A program made the translations under genes and the position numbers. Of a stretch of DNA of 7,047 nt, positions 1 to 5,336 are shown one piece after another. Under the pieces are notes generated by a model that saw only the letters and a program-made list of their open reading frames with translations, was not told where the DNA came from and made no database searches. Positions within the stretch are counted from its first letter, which is position 1. The number at the start of each line of letters is the position of its first letter. The DNA is from RGIG3009 sp964490085 (GTDB taxonomy: Bacteria > Bacillota > Clostridia > Oscillospirales > Acutalibacteraceae), in the NCBI GenBank assembly GCA_964490085.1, contig CAZBAO010000074.1, forward strand, positions 1 to 7,047, written 5' to 3'.

Positions 1-52
1 CGTCAGTTTGTGGCACTGAAGATCGTGGGTTCGAATCCCATCTCCCACCCCA
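1..52 (+). tRNA. tRNA-His (anticodon GTG), 3' part only
   Basis: The window opens inside this tRNA. The anticodon stem is TCAGT (3-7) with ACTGA (15-19), closing the loop TTGTGGC, so the anticodon is GTG at 10-12. The T-arm is GTGGG/CCCAT around TTCGAAT (25-41). The 3' acceptor strand CTCCCAC is at 42-48, followed by discriminator C49 and an encoded CCA at 50-52. A C discriminator is the known identity mark of tRNA-His and supports the call independently of the anticodon. The acceptor 5' strand, the D-arm and the expected extra G-1 lie outside the window. Confidence 0.93.
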
Positions 53-58
53 CAAAAC

Positions 59-90
59 GCAGGGACACTTGATCTCACGAGTGTCCCTGC
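59..90 (+). other. Hairpin between the two tRNA genes
   Basis: An 11-bp perfect stem, GCAGGGACACT (59-69) with AGTGTCCCTGC (80-90), closes a 10-nt loop. No T-run follows; the next bases are CGCAATATT and then tRNA-Gln. It may be a processing signal, a weak terminator or a relic of one. The lack of a U-tract argues against efficient termination, so the two tRNAs are probably co-transcribed. Confidence 0.5.
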
Positions 91-98
91 CGCAATAT

Positions 99-172
99 TG
101 GGCTGTAGTCTAGCGGTAGGACACGTGACTTTGACTCACGCCGTGATGGTTCAACTCCATCCAGCCCAGCCA
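99..172 (+). tRNA. tRNA-Gln (anticodon TTG)
   Basis: Complete cloverleaf. The acceptor TGGGCTG (99-105) pairs perfectly with CAGCCCA (162-168). The D-stem is GTC/GAC (108-110 with 120-122). The anticodon stem is CGTGA (124-128) with TCACG (136-140), and the loop CTTTGAC gives anticodon TTG at 131-133. The T-stem GATGG/CCATC (145-149 with 157-161) closes TTCAACT. Discriminator G169 is followed by an encoded CCA at 170-172. The U1-A72 first pair is typical of bacterial tRNA-Gln. It reads CAA and, by wobble, CAG. Confidence 0.97.
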
Positions 173-208
173 GAAAACGACAGATTCCGACAGGAATCTG
201 TCGTTTTC
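173..208 (+). terminator. Likely terminator of the tRNA cluster
   Basis: A perfect 16-bp stem (173-188 with 193-208) and a GACA tetraloop start directly after the CCA of tRNA-Gln. The 3' arm ends GTCGTTTTC, so the T-run lies in the base of the stem and the tail beyond it (AACTAAAT) is not T-rich. Position and stem strength suggest termination; the short U-tract makes efficiency uncertain. Confidence 0.7.
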
Positions 209-306
209 AACTAAATCCACCCTTACGGGTGGGTGAACTATTGTTTCGCAATGTGAAAAGTGTTGGTGGGGCATATCTTCTTCCGTTTGCACATATGTAT
301 GGTTAC

Positions 307-347
307 TGCAAGTTTTTCGGCTGCCGTTTGTGCCGAAACCTCTTGCA
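307..347 (+). repeat. Imperfect two-tier dyad upstream of nagB
   Basis: The outer arms TGCAAG (307-312) and CTTGCA (342-347) and the inner arms TTTCGGC (315-321) and GCCGAAA (332-338) are complementary, around a 10-nt centre. The dyad lies in the non-coding stretch between the tRNA cluster and nagB, and its right outer arm covers the candidate -35 box at 343-348. It could be an operator for an amino-sugar-responsive repressor or, if an upstream transcript reaches it, an RNA hairpin. It is not followed by a T-run, so it is not a plain terminator. A smaller hairpin, CCACCC/GGGTGG, is at 217-232. I recognise nothing else in 209-397. Confidence 0.45.
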
Positions 348-371
348 AAGCGACGAAAAAGGTGATATGGT
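343..371 (+). promoter_or_regulatory. Candidate SigA promoter for nagB
   Basis: TTGCAA (343-348), a 17-nt spacer and TATGGT (366-371) preceded by TG at 363-364 (extended -10). The -10 matches only four of six consensus bases, but the spacing and the TGn element are right. The expected start of transcription is near 378, giving a leader of about 35 nt before nagB. Confidence 0.45.
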
Positions 372-412
372 AGATCTATCAAGTAATTTGCCGAAAAAGG
401 AGCGTGCGTACC

Positions 413-1123
413 GTGAAGATCATTCGTACGAAAAATTATGAAGAAATGAGTCTGGAGGCTGCCAAGGTTCTGGCGGCGCAGATCGTGTTAAAACCGAATT
501 CCGTGCTGGGACTGGCGACCGGTTCGTCCCCGATCGGGCTGTACAACAAGTTGGTGGAGTGGAATGAGAAAGGACTTCTCGATTTCTCCGAGATCCGCTC
601 GGTCAATCTGGACGAATATTGCGGGCTGGACGGCGAAAACGACCAGAGCTACCGCTATTTTATGGATACGAACCTGTTCAACCGTGTGAACATCGACAAG
701 GCGAACACCAACGTCCCCAACGGCAAGGCGGCGGACTACGCGGCGGAGGGCGCACGGTACGATGAATTGATCGCGTCGCTCGGCGGCATTGATATTCAGC
801 TACTCGGTATCGGCCCCGACGGTCACATCGGCTTCAACGAGCCGGATACGCTTTTCACCAAGGAGACCCACGTGGTGGATCTCGATCCCAGCACCATCGA
901 GGCAAACTCCCGCTTTTTCGCATCGGCGGACGACGTGCCGCGTCAGGCGGTGACGATGGGTATGGGCGGCATTATGGGCGCAAAAAAGGTGCTGCTCATC
1001 GCGAGCGGTGCGTCCAAGAAAGAGATCTTGGAAAAAGCGCTGTTCGGCCCGATCACGCCGGAGGTACCGGCATCGCTGTTGCAGCTGCACCCCGATCTGA
1101 CCGTCGTGTGCGCGGTGGATTAA
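413..1123 (+). CDS. nagB: Glucosamine-6-phosphate deaminase NagB (short form)
   Basis: NagB converts glucosamine 6-phosphate to fructose 6-phosphate and ammonia in the cytoplasm, feeding amino sugars from N-acetylglucosamine or peptidoglycan into glycolysis. The 236-residue product shows the family signatures: the phosphate-binding LGLATGSSPIGLY (32-44), LDEYCGL with Asp67, and LGIGPDGHIGFNEP (131-144) with Asp136, His138 and Glu143. These line up with the E. coli catalytic residues Asp72, Asp141, His143 and Glu148 at a constant offset of 5. It lacks the C-terminal ~30 residues of the 266-residue E. coli enzyme, which contribute to allostery there, so it is probably non-allosteric like the short Bacillus form (inference). 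I chose GTG at 413 because AGGAG (398-402) is 10 nt upstream; the in-frame GTG at 404 is only 1 nt from that site. The gene appears monocistronic, with no nagA in view and a terminator behind it. Confidence 0.95.
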   Translation: MKIIRTKNYEEMSLEAAKVLAAQIVLKPNSVLGLATGSSPIGLYNKLVEWNEKGLLDFSEIRSVNLDEYCGLDGENDQSYRYFMDTNLFNRVNIDKANTNVPNGKAADYAAEGARYDELIASLGGIDIQLLGIGPDGHIGFNEPDTLFTKETHVVDLDPSTIEANSRFFASADDVPRQAVTMGMGGIMGAKKVLLIASGASKKEILEKALFGPITPEVPASLLQLHPDLTVVCAVD

Positions 1124-1157
1124 TGACCGGCGGTTAGTGCTAAGAAAAATGAAAGAT

Positions 1158-1186
1158 ACGGGGTGGCGCATTGCCGCCCCGTTTAT
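1158..1186 (+). terminator. Intrinsic terminator after nagB
   Basis: CGGGGTGGC (1159-1167) pairs with GCCGCCCCG (1173-1181) with one G-U wobble; an outer A-T pair (1158/1182) extends it. The loop is GCATT. The tail GTTTATGATTT is only moderately T-rich. It lies 35 nt after the nagB stop and separates nagB from the next gene. Confidence 0.65.
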
Positions 1187-1267
1187 GATTTGCAGAAAAA
1201 GCCATCAGCACACGGCCGGTGGTTATGATCCTCTTGACGCATACACTGTACCGAAAGGGGAGATGGC

Positions 1268-1747
1268 GTGAGAGAGAAAGCCTATGACCGCGAAGCGGCG
1301 GTCGCCTACGCGCGCCGCTGGGCGCTGTTGCGCAATCCGGCATATTATGATTTTGAGAAGGTTGGGGGAGATTGCACCAACTTTGCCTCGCAATGCCTTT
1401 ACGCCGGTTCGGGTGTCATGAATTTCACACCGATCATGGGGTGGTATTACCGCTCGTCCCGTGATCGCACCGCCTCGTGGAGCGGGGTAGAATATCTCTA
1501 TAACTTTTTAGTCAGCGATCGATCGGTTGGGCCGTATGCACGCGTGGTGACACAGCGCGAGGCACAGATAGGCGATATCGTTCAGCTCGGACGTGACGGC
1601 GGTTTTTATCATTCACCGGTCATCACCGCCGTGACACCGACCGTCTTGGTTGCGGCGCACAGTTTTGATGCACTGGATCGACCGCTTGCGTCCTACCAAT
1701 ACGAAACCGCGCGGTTTCTGCATGTTGAAGGTGTGCGCACGTGGTAG
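1268..1747 (+). CDS. Stand-alone putative amidase-domain protein (amidase_6 type)
   Basis: The 159-residue product matches the 'putative amidase domain' (amidase_6), a papain-like cysteine hydrolase fold often found in Firmicute cell-wall or spore-associated proteins. The opening YDREAAVAYARRWALLRNPAYYDFE is the usual helix, followed by GGDCTNFASQ (33-42), which holds the likely nucleophile Cys36. Then come GDIVQL (102-107) and FYHSPVIT (113-120) with the likely catalytic His115, and AAHSFDALDRPLASY (129-143), a hallmark of the family. No signal peptide or membrane segment is visible, although many relatives are exported domains of longer proteins, so location and substrate are uncertain. The start GTG at 1268 follows AGGGGAG (1256-1262) by 5 nt. 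I found no convincing promoter in 1187-1255 and no clear terminator after the gene. Amidase activity is inferred from the family, not shown. Confidence 0.85.
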   Translation: MREKAYDREAAVAYARRWALLRNPAYYDFEKVGGDCTNFASQCLYAGSGVMNFTPIMGWYYRSSRDRTASWSGVEYLYNFLVSDRSVGPYARVVTQREAQIGDIVQLGRDGGFYHSPVITAVTPTVLVAAHSFDALDRPLASYQYETARFLHVEGVRTW

Positions 1748-1764
1748 TTTTTTGCAAGAAATCG

Positions 1765-1793
1765 TTGACTTTGTAGGGGGTTTATGATAACAT
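1765..1793 (+). promoter_or_regulatory. SigA-type promoter of the SCIFF locus
   Basis: TTGACT (1765-1770), a 17-nt spacer and TAACAT (1788-1793) with TG at 1785-1786 forming an extended -10. It lies just after the amidase stop codon. The expected start of transcription is near 1800, leaving a leader of about 25 nt before the scfA ATG. Confidence 0.65.
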
Positions 1794-1810
1794 AAAAGTA
1801 GAAATTCTGT

Positions 1811-1815
1811 GGAGG
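1811..1815 (+). promoter_or_regulatory. Ribosome binding site of scfA
   Basis: GGAGG lies 9 nt before the ATG at 1825. It fixes the start of this very short gene and supports that the gene is translated. Confidence 0.8.
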
Positions 1816-1824
1816 TTTGTTTTT

Positions 1825-1977
1825 ATGGAACATATCAAGACCATTGAAACGCGCAATCTGTGCGAAAGCGCAAAAAAAGGCGGCTGCGGCGAGTGCCAGA
1901 CTTCCTGCCAGTCTGCTTGCAAGACCAGCTGCGGCATTGCTAATCAGCAGTGCGAGAGCACCAAGGAAAGCAAATAA
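1825..1977 (+). CDS. scfA: SCIFF precursor peptide (six-cysteines-in-forty-five family)
   Basis: A 50-residue peptide starting MEHIKTIETRNLCESAKKGG and ending QQCESTKESK. The MxHIKT start and the Cys block from 21 to 43 (Cys21, 24, 28, 32, 36, 43, with CGECQTSCQSACKTSC at 21-36) are the SCIFF signature. SCIFF peptides are ribosomally made precursors in Clostridia whose cysteines are joined by thioether bonds to downstream residues by the adjacent radical SAM maturase; they are classed with the ranthipeptides, and a signalling role has been proposed. Two departures from the usual sequence are visible: a seventh cysteine at position 13, and Gly at position 37, where I recall Thr as the experimentally mapped acceptor of the Cys32 thioether. 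No peptidase or exporter gene lies next to it. It has its own promoter and ribosome binding site, and a terminator follows 12 nt after its stop. Confidence 0.96.
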   Translation: MEHIKTIETRNLCESAKKGGCGECQTSCQSACKTSCGIANQQCESTKESK

Positions 1978-1989
1978 AATTTCCAATCC

Positions 1990-2021
1990 AAAACTGCCGC
2001 CGAAACTCGGCGGCAGTTTTT
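1990..2021 (+). terminator. Intrinsic terminator between scfA and scfB
   Basis: A perfect 14-bp stem, AAAACTGCCGCCGA (1990-2003) with TCGGCGGCAGTTTT (2007-2020), a 3-nt loop AAC and a T5 run at 2017-2021. It lies between a peptide gene and its maturase, with no separate promoter visible before scfB, so partial read-through is likely. This would make the precursor transcript far more abundant than the maturase transcript. Confidence 0.88.
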
Positions 2022-2041
2022 CATAGAGGAGATAATCCGTT

Positions 2042-3421
2042 ATGATTTATCAATACAAGCTGGGCGGTTACAACATCGTTTTGGATATTTGCTCGGGCTC
2101 CGTTCACGCGGTGGATGAGGTCGCTTACGACGTCATTGCCATGTATGAGCAGAACTCGCGTGATACGATCGTACGGTCACTTGCTGACAAATACGCCGAC
2201 CGCGAGGATATCACCGCGGACGATATCGCGGAGTGCTACGAACAGGTAAAGGGTCTGCAAGAAGCGGGCAAGCTTTTCACGCCCGATACCTTTGAGCCGA
2301 TGGCGGGCAGCTTGAAAGAAAAGACCGCGGGTGTCGTGAAGGCGTTGTGCCTGCATATTGCTCACAGCTGTAACTTGAATTGCTCGTACTGCTTTGCCAG
2401 CCAAGGAAAATACCACGGCGAGCGGGCACTGATGAGTTATGAGGTCGGCAAACAGGCTCTCGATTTTTTGATCGCCAACTCCGGCACGCGTCGCAACCTG
2501 GAAGTGGATTTCTTCGGCGGTGAGCCGCTTCTCAACTTTCAAGTGGTGAAAGATCTGGTCACGTATGCCCGCCGTATTGAAAAGGAGCACAATAAAAATT
2601 TTCGTTTCACCTTGACCACTAACGGCGTGTTGGTGAATGACGACGTGATCGAATTTGCCAATCGGGAATGCAGTAACGTCGTGCTGAGCTTAGACGGCCG
2701 CAAGGAGATCCACGACCGCTTCCGTGTGGACTATGCGGGCAACGGCAGCTATGACACGATCGTGCCGAAATTCCAAAAATTCGTGGAAGCACGTGGCGGA
2801 AAAAACTATTATATGCGCGGCACATTCACGCACGCGAACCCTGATTTTTTGAAAGACGTTCAGCAGATGCTGGATCTTGGGTTTCGTGAATTGAGCATGG
2901 AACCGGTGGTATGCGCCGCCGGCGATCCGTCCGAGCTTACCGAGGACGATCTGCCAATCGTGTTGGAGCAATACGAAAAGCTTGCGGAGCTGATGCTCGA
3001 AAAGGACAAAGAGGGAGCACCGTTCACGTTCTATCACTATATGATCGATCTGACCGGCGGTCCGTGTATCTATAAGCGGATATCCGGTTGCGGCAGCGGC
3101 ACGGAATACATGGCGGTCACACCGCAGGGCGATCTGTACCCCTGTCATCAGTTCGTCGGTGAGGAACGGTTCAAGCTGGGCACGGTGTGGGACGGTGTCA
3201 CCAACCCTGCTATCCAACAGGAATTCGCCGCCTGTAACGTGTACGCGCATCCGGAATGTCGTGACTGCTGGGCGCGGCTGTATTGCTCCGGCGGTTGCGC
3301 GGCAAACGCCTATCATGCTACGGGATCGGTTACCGGTATCTACGAATACGGTTGCAAGTTGTTCCGTAAGCGGATGGAATGTGCCATCATGGTGGCGGTC
3401 GCCAGAGCGCTGGGTGACTGA
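2042..3421 (+). CDS. scfB: SCIFF maturase, radical SAM/SPASM thioether-forming enzyme
   Basis: The 459-residue enzyme is expected to form Cys-derived thioether cross-links in the ScfA peptide by radical chemistry in the anaerobic cytoplasm. Residues about 1-85 look like the PqqD-like recognition domain (RRE) that grips the precursor leader. The radical SAM core has CxxxCxxC at Cys110, Cys114 and Cys117 (HSCNLNCSYCFA), then the SAM-binding DFFGGEP (156-162). The C-terminal half holds a SPASM domain whose cysteines (342, 350, 368, 398, 406, 409, 415, 419, 438) are expected to bind two auxiliary 4Fe-4S clusters, including the typical CxxCxxxxxCxxxC run (406-419). Length and domain order agree with CteB-type maturases. 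The ATG at 2042 has AGAGGAG (2025-2031) 10 nt upstream. It is the second gene of the scfA locus, behind the intergenic terminator, and only 2 nt separate it from the next gene. All key cysteines are present, so it appears active. Confidence 0.96.
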   Translation: MIYQYKLGGYNIVLDICSGSVHAVDEVAYDVIAMYEQNSRDTIVRSLADKYADREDITADDIAECYEQVKGLQEAGKLFTPDTFEPMAGSLKEKTAGVVKALCLHIAHSCNLNCSYCFASQGKYHGERALMSYEVGKQALDFLIANSGTRRNLEVDFFGGEPLLNFQVVKDLVTYARRIEKEHNKNFRFTLTTNGVLVNDDVIEFANRECSNVVLSLDGRKEIHDRFRVDYAGNGSYDTIVPKFQKFVEARGGKNYYMRGTFTHANPDFLKDVQQMLDLGFRELSMEPVVCAAGDPSELTEDDLPIVLEQYEKLAELMLEKDKEGAPFTFYHYMIDLTGGPCIYKRISGCGSGTEYMAVTPQGDLYPCHQFVGEERFKLGTVWDGVTNPAIQQEFAACNVYAHPECRDCWARLYCSGGCAANAYHATGSVTGIYEYGCKLFRKRMECAIMVAVARALGD

Positions 3422-3423
3422 TC

Positions 3424-4755
3424 ATGAACACACCGATCTGTGATTTCGTGCGCGAGTACGCCGCAAGCGAAGCTGTGCGTCTGCATATGCCGGGGCACAA
3501 AGGCGCTTCATTTTTAGGGGTCGAGTCGCTGGATATTACCGAAATTGAGGGTGCGGACAATTTGTATCATGCGAACGGTATCATTCTGCAGAGCGAGCAA
3601 AACGCCGGTTCTCTTTTCGGTTGTGACACTTTTTATTCCACCGAGGGCTCGTCGCAAAGCATTCGCGCCATGCTGTATCTGGTCACCTTATACGCCAAAA
3701 CACACGGTCGCAAACCGTTGATCGCGGCTGTGCGAAACGTGCACAAGGCATTTTTGGACGCGGCGGCACTGTTGGATCTTACGGTTGAGTGGCTGTATCC
3801 TCGGCAATCTCTGTCTTATGCTTCTTGCGTTTTAAGTGCGGAAGAGTTGGAGACTGCCTTGCAGGGGACGGACGAAAAACCGGTTGCGGTATATGTGACC
3901 AGTCCGGATTATTTAGGCCATCTGACCGACATTCGCGCCTTGTCGCAGGTGTGCCGTCGCCACGGCGTATTGCTGCTTGTGGATAACGCACACGGTGCGT
4001 ACCTGAAGTTTTTAACGCCGTCAGCGCATCCAATGGATTTGGGCGCGGACATGTGCTGTGATTCGGCGCATAAGACTCTGCCGGTTTTGACGGGCGGTGC
4101 CTATCTGCATATTGCCTGCCATGCCGAGCGCTTTTTTAAAGATCACGCTAAGGCCGCACTGGCACTGTTCGGGTCGACCAGTCCGTCCTATTTGATCCTG
4201 CAATCGCTGGATCTGGCAAATCGGTATTTAGCGGACGGATATTCCGAGCGGCTTTCGCAGTTCGTTTTAAGCGTACAGCAACTGAAAAAGAGCTTGGAAG
4301 CCTACGGCTACTCGTTGTGCGGTAACGAACCGTTGAAGATCGTTCTGCACACCAAGCCTTACGGATATACCGGAACAGATCTTTCTCAGGTTCTTGCTGA
4401 AAGTAACATCACGGTGGAGTTTGCCGATCCGGATTTCGTTGTGTTGATGCTCACCCCCGAAGCGGACGAGCTTGAAGGACTCGATGCGGTAATGCGTGCT
4501 GTTTCGAAAAAGACTCCCCTCCGTGAACAAGCGCCGTCGTATCATCGGTGTGACCGTGTGCTTTCCGTGCGAGAGGCGGCTTTTTCGGGCAGAGAGACGG
4601 TTCCGGTGGGGAACAGCGTTGGCAGAGTGCTCGCCTCGGCGTGTGTCAGCTGTCCGCCGGCGGTTCCGATCGTCGTTTGCGGTGAACGCATTGACGCGTC
4701 CGCGGTATACCGCTTTACCTACTACGGCATCACGGAATGTGACGTTGTGATATAA
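3424..4755 (+). CDS. Short Orn/Lys/Arg decarboxylase-like PLP enzyme (YaaO-type)
   Basis: A fold-type I PLP enzyme of 443 residues in the Orn/Lys/Arg decarboxylase family. Visible marks are LHMPGHKG (20-27), STEGSSQS (72-79, phosphate-binding loop), DNAHGA (187-192, Asp187 to the pyridine nitrogen) and DSAHKTLPVLTGGAYLH (213-229) with the PLP lysine Lys217. The C-terminal third (about 370-443) resembles the small decarboxylase C-terminal domain. It lacks the N-terminal wing domain of the ~700-residue enterobacterial decarboxylases and is shorter than ~480-residue Bacillus YaaO/SpeA proteins. The likely reaction is decarboxylation of a basic amino acid to a polyamine precursor such as cadaverine, putrescine or agmatine; the substrate cannot be chosen from the sequence. 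The ATG is 2 nt after the scfB stop with only a weak SD-like GGGTGA, suggesting translational coupling. Whether it serves SCIFF maturation or is merely co-transcribed is open. Confidence 0.88.
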   Translation: MNTPICDFVREYAASEAVRLHMPGHKGASFLGVESLDITEIEGADNLYHANGIILQSEQNAGSLFGCDTFYSTEGSSQSIRAMLYLVTLYAKTHGRKPLIAAVRNVHKAFLDAAALLDLTVEWLYPRQSLSYASCVLSAEELETALQGTDEKPVAVYVTSPDYLGHLTDIRALSQVCRRHGVLLLVDNAHGAYLKFLTPSAHPMDLGADMCCDSAHKTLPVLTGGAYLHIACHAERFFKDHAKAALALFGSTSPSYLILQSLDLANRYLADGYSERLSQFVLSVQQLKKSLEAYGYSLCGNEPLKIVLHTKPYGYTGTDLSQVLAESNITVEFADPDFVVLMLTPEADELEGLDAVMRAVSKKTPLREQAPSYHRCDRVLSVREAAFSGRETVPVGNSVGRVLASACVSCPPAVPIVVCGERIDASAVYRFTYYGITECDVVI

Positions 4756-4760
4756 GAGTT

Positions 4761-4798
4761 AAGCGTCCTTGTTCGCAAAGCGGACAAGGACGCTTTTC
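4761..4798 (+). terminator. Strong intrinsic terminator after the decarboxylase gene
   Basis: A 16-bp stem (4761-4776 with 4780-4795, one U-G wobble at 4773/4783), AAA loop and a TTTTC tail. It ends the scfA-scfB-decarboxylase unit. In the other direction the wobble becomes an A/C mismatch and no T-run follows, so it is better suited to the plus strand, though it could also slow transcripts from the converging minus-strand gene. Confidence 0.88.
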
Positions 4799-4821
4799 TG
4801 TGAGGGTCGTTCAAACAATAC

Positions 4822-5217
4822 TCAAATCACCGGCTTCACCAGGCAAGCCGTTGCCGCGATGATCAGTGAAAAGAAAAACAGGAGTACGCCGGTGAGAACC
4901 GCCCCGACAACGCTGGTAGCTGCAAACGGAATTGCTAACAGCACGACCGAGAACAGTACCGTTCCCACAATGCCGGCGAGTATCGCGGTTACCGTTTTTG
5001 CAGTACAGACCGTTGCGTCTGTCGGCGCAAACAACGCGTTTGCGAGCAGGATCGCTAAATACACGACCGCAATGCCGAAGGTCACCCACAAAAACGCAGG
5101 TGTCACCGTGATGATCGCCATGATGCGCAAAAATGCCGCCACAACACCGATGATCAGGCTTGTGACGACGGCAATGCTTGTACACGTGTTTCTACAGCCG
5201 CAACCGAAGATCGCCAT
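4822..5217 (-). CDS. Small four-helix membrane protein, cysteine-rich N-terminus
   Basis: I do not recognise this 131-residue protein. It begins MAIFGCGCRNTCTS, with Cys6, Cys8 and Cys12 before the first helix, and has four strongly hydrophobic stretches at about 14-36, 41-64, 75-98 and 99-125, with hardly any charged residue in between. It should be an integral membrane protein with no soluble domain. The start at 5217 is set by GGGAGGTGAT (5224-5233 on the plus strand), an almost full anti-16S match; the in-frame ATG seven codons upstream lies on top of that site. It is the only minus-strand gene here, converging with the decarboxylase and diverging from the exporter operon. Similar small Clostridia proteins starting with a Cys cluster exist in my recollection, without known function. 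No promoter could be assigned with confidence. Confidence 0.75.
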   Translation of the reverse strand: MAIFGCGCRNTCTSIAVVTSLIIGVVAAFLRIMAIITVTPAFLWVTFGIAVVYLAILLANALFAPTDATVCTAKTVTAILAGIVGTVLFSVVLLAIPFAATSVVGAVLTGVLLFFFSLIIAATACLVKPVI

Positions 5218-5223
5218 ATCAGA

Positions 5224-5233
5224 ATCACCTCCC
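5224..5233 (-). promoter_or_regulatory. Very strong ribosome binding site of the small membrane protein
   Basis: On the minus strand this reads GGGAGGTGAT, matching nine of ten positions of the anti-SD-complementary AGGAGGTGAT. It ends 6 nt before the ATG at 5217 and rules out the longer in-frame start upstream. It implies high translation of a protein of unknown role. Confidence 0.8.
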
Positions 5234-5275
5234 ATATTACTATATTCAGAGGTACGGGGAAGGGTGAAACAAAGG

Positions 5276-5304
5276 TTGATTCCGACAAAAAAATATGATA
5301 TACT
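5276..5304 (+). promoter_or_regulatory. SigA-type promoter of the exporter operon
   Basis: TTGATT (5276-5281), a 17-nt spacer containing an A7 run, and TATACT (5299-5304) with TG at 5296-5297 (extended -10). The expected start near 5311 leaves a leader of about 26 nt. An in-frame ATG at 5295 overlaps this -10 region and therefore cannot be the translation start of the next gene. Confidence 0.75.
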
Positions 5305-5336
5305 CCTTTTGTATTGTCGATTTGAGGAGTAACTGT

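Noticed and set aside
215..265. A mobile-element remnant or structured RNA after the tRNA cluster
   Set aside because: Only a 6-bp CCACCC/GGGTGG hairpin and a weak TTG-TTTCG-CAA dyad are visible; I recognise no known RNA family or transposase trace there.
404..412. A GTG at 404 as the nagB start (adds three residues)
   Set aside because: AGGAG at 398-402 would be only 1 nt away; GTG at 413 has correct spacing and gives the usual MKIIRTK-like start.
1233..1262. TTGACG at 1233-1238 as a -35 box for the amidase gene
   Set aside because: The position 17 nt downstream is the AGGGGAG ribosome binding site, with no -10-like hexamer.
1817..2026. Plus-strand and minus-strand frames overlapping scfA (for example 1817-2026)
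   Set aside because: They run through the scfA-scfB terminator and have Ala/Arg-rich shadow composition; the 50-codon SCIFF frame explains the region.
2690..3316. A 208-codon open frame on the minus strand inside scfB
   Set aside because: It is a codon-bias shadow: no ribosome binding site, no recognisable domain, and fully covered by a clear radical SAM gene.
4769..5332. A 187-codon plus-strand frame opposite the small membrane protein
   Set aside because: It starts inside the terminator stem, is Thr/Ala-rich low-quality sequence, and mirrors the hydrophobic minus-strand gene, which has an excellent SD.
5295..5336. An ATG at 5295 as the start of the first exporter gene
   Set aside because: It overlaps the -10 box region at 5296-5304 and has no ribosome binding site; ATG 5337 has GAGGAG at the right distance.
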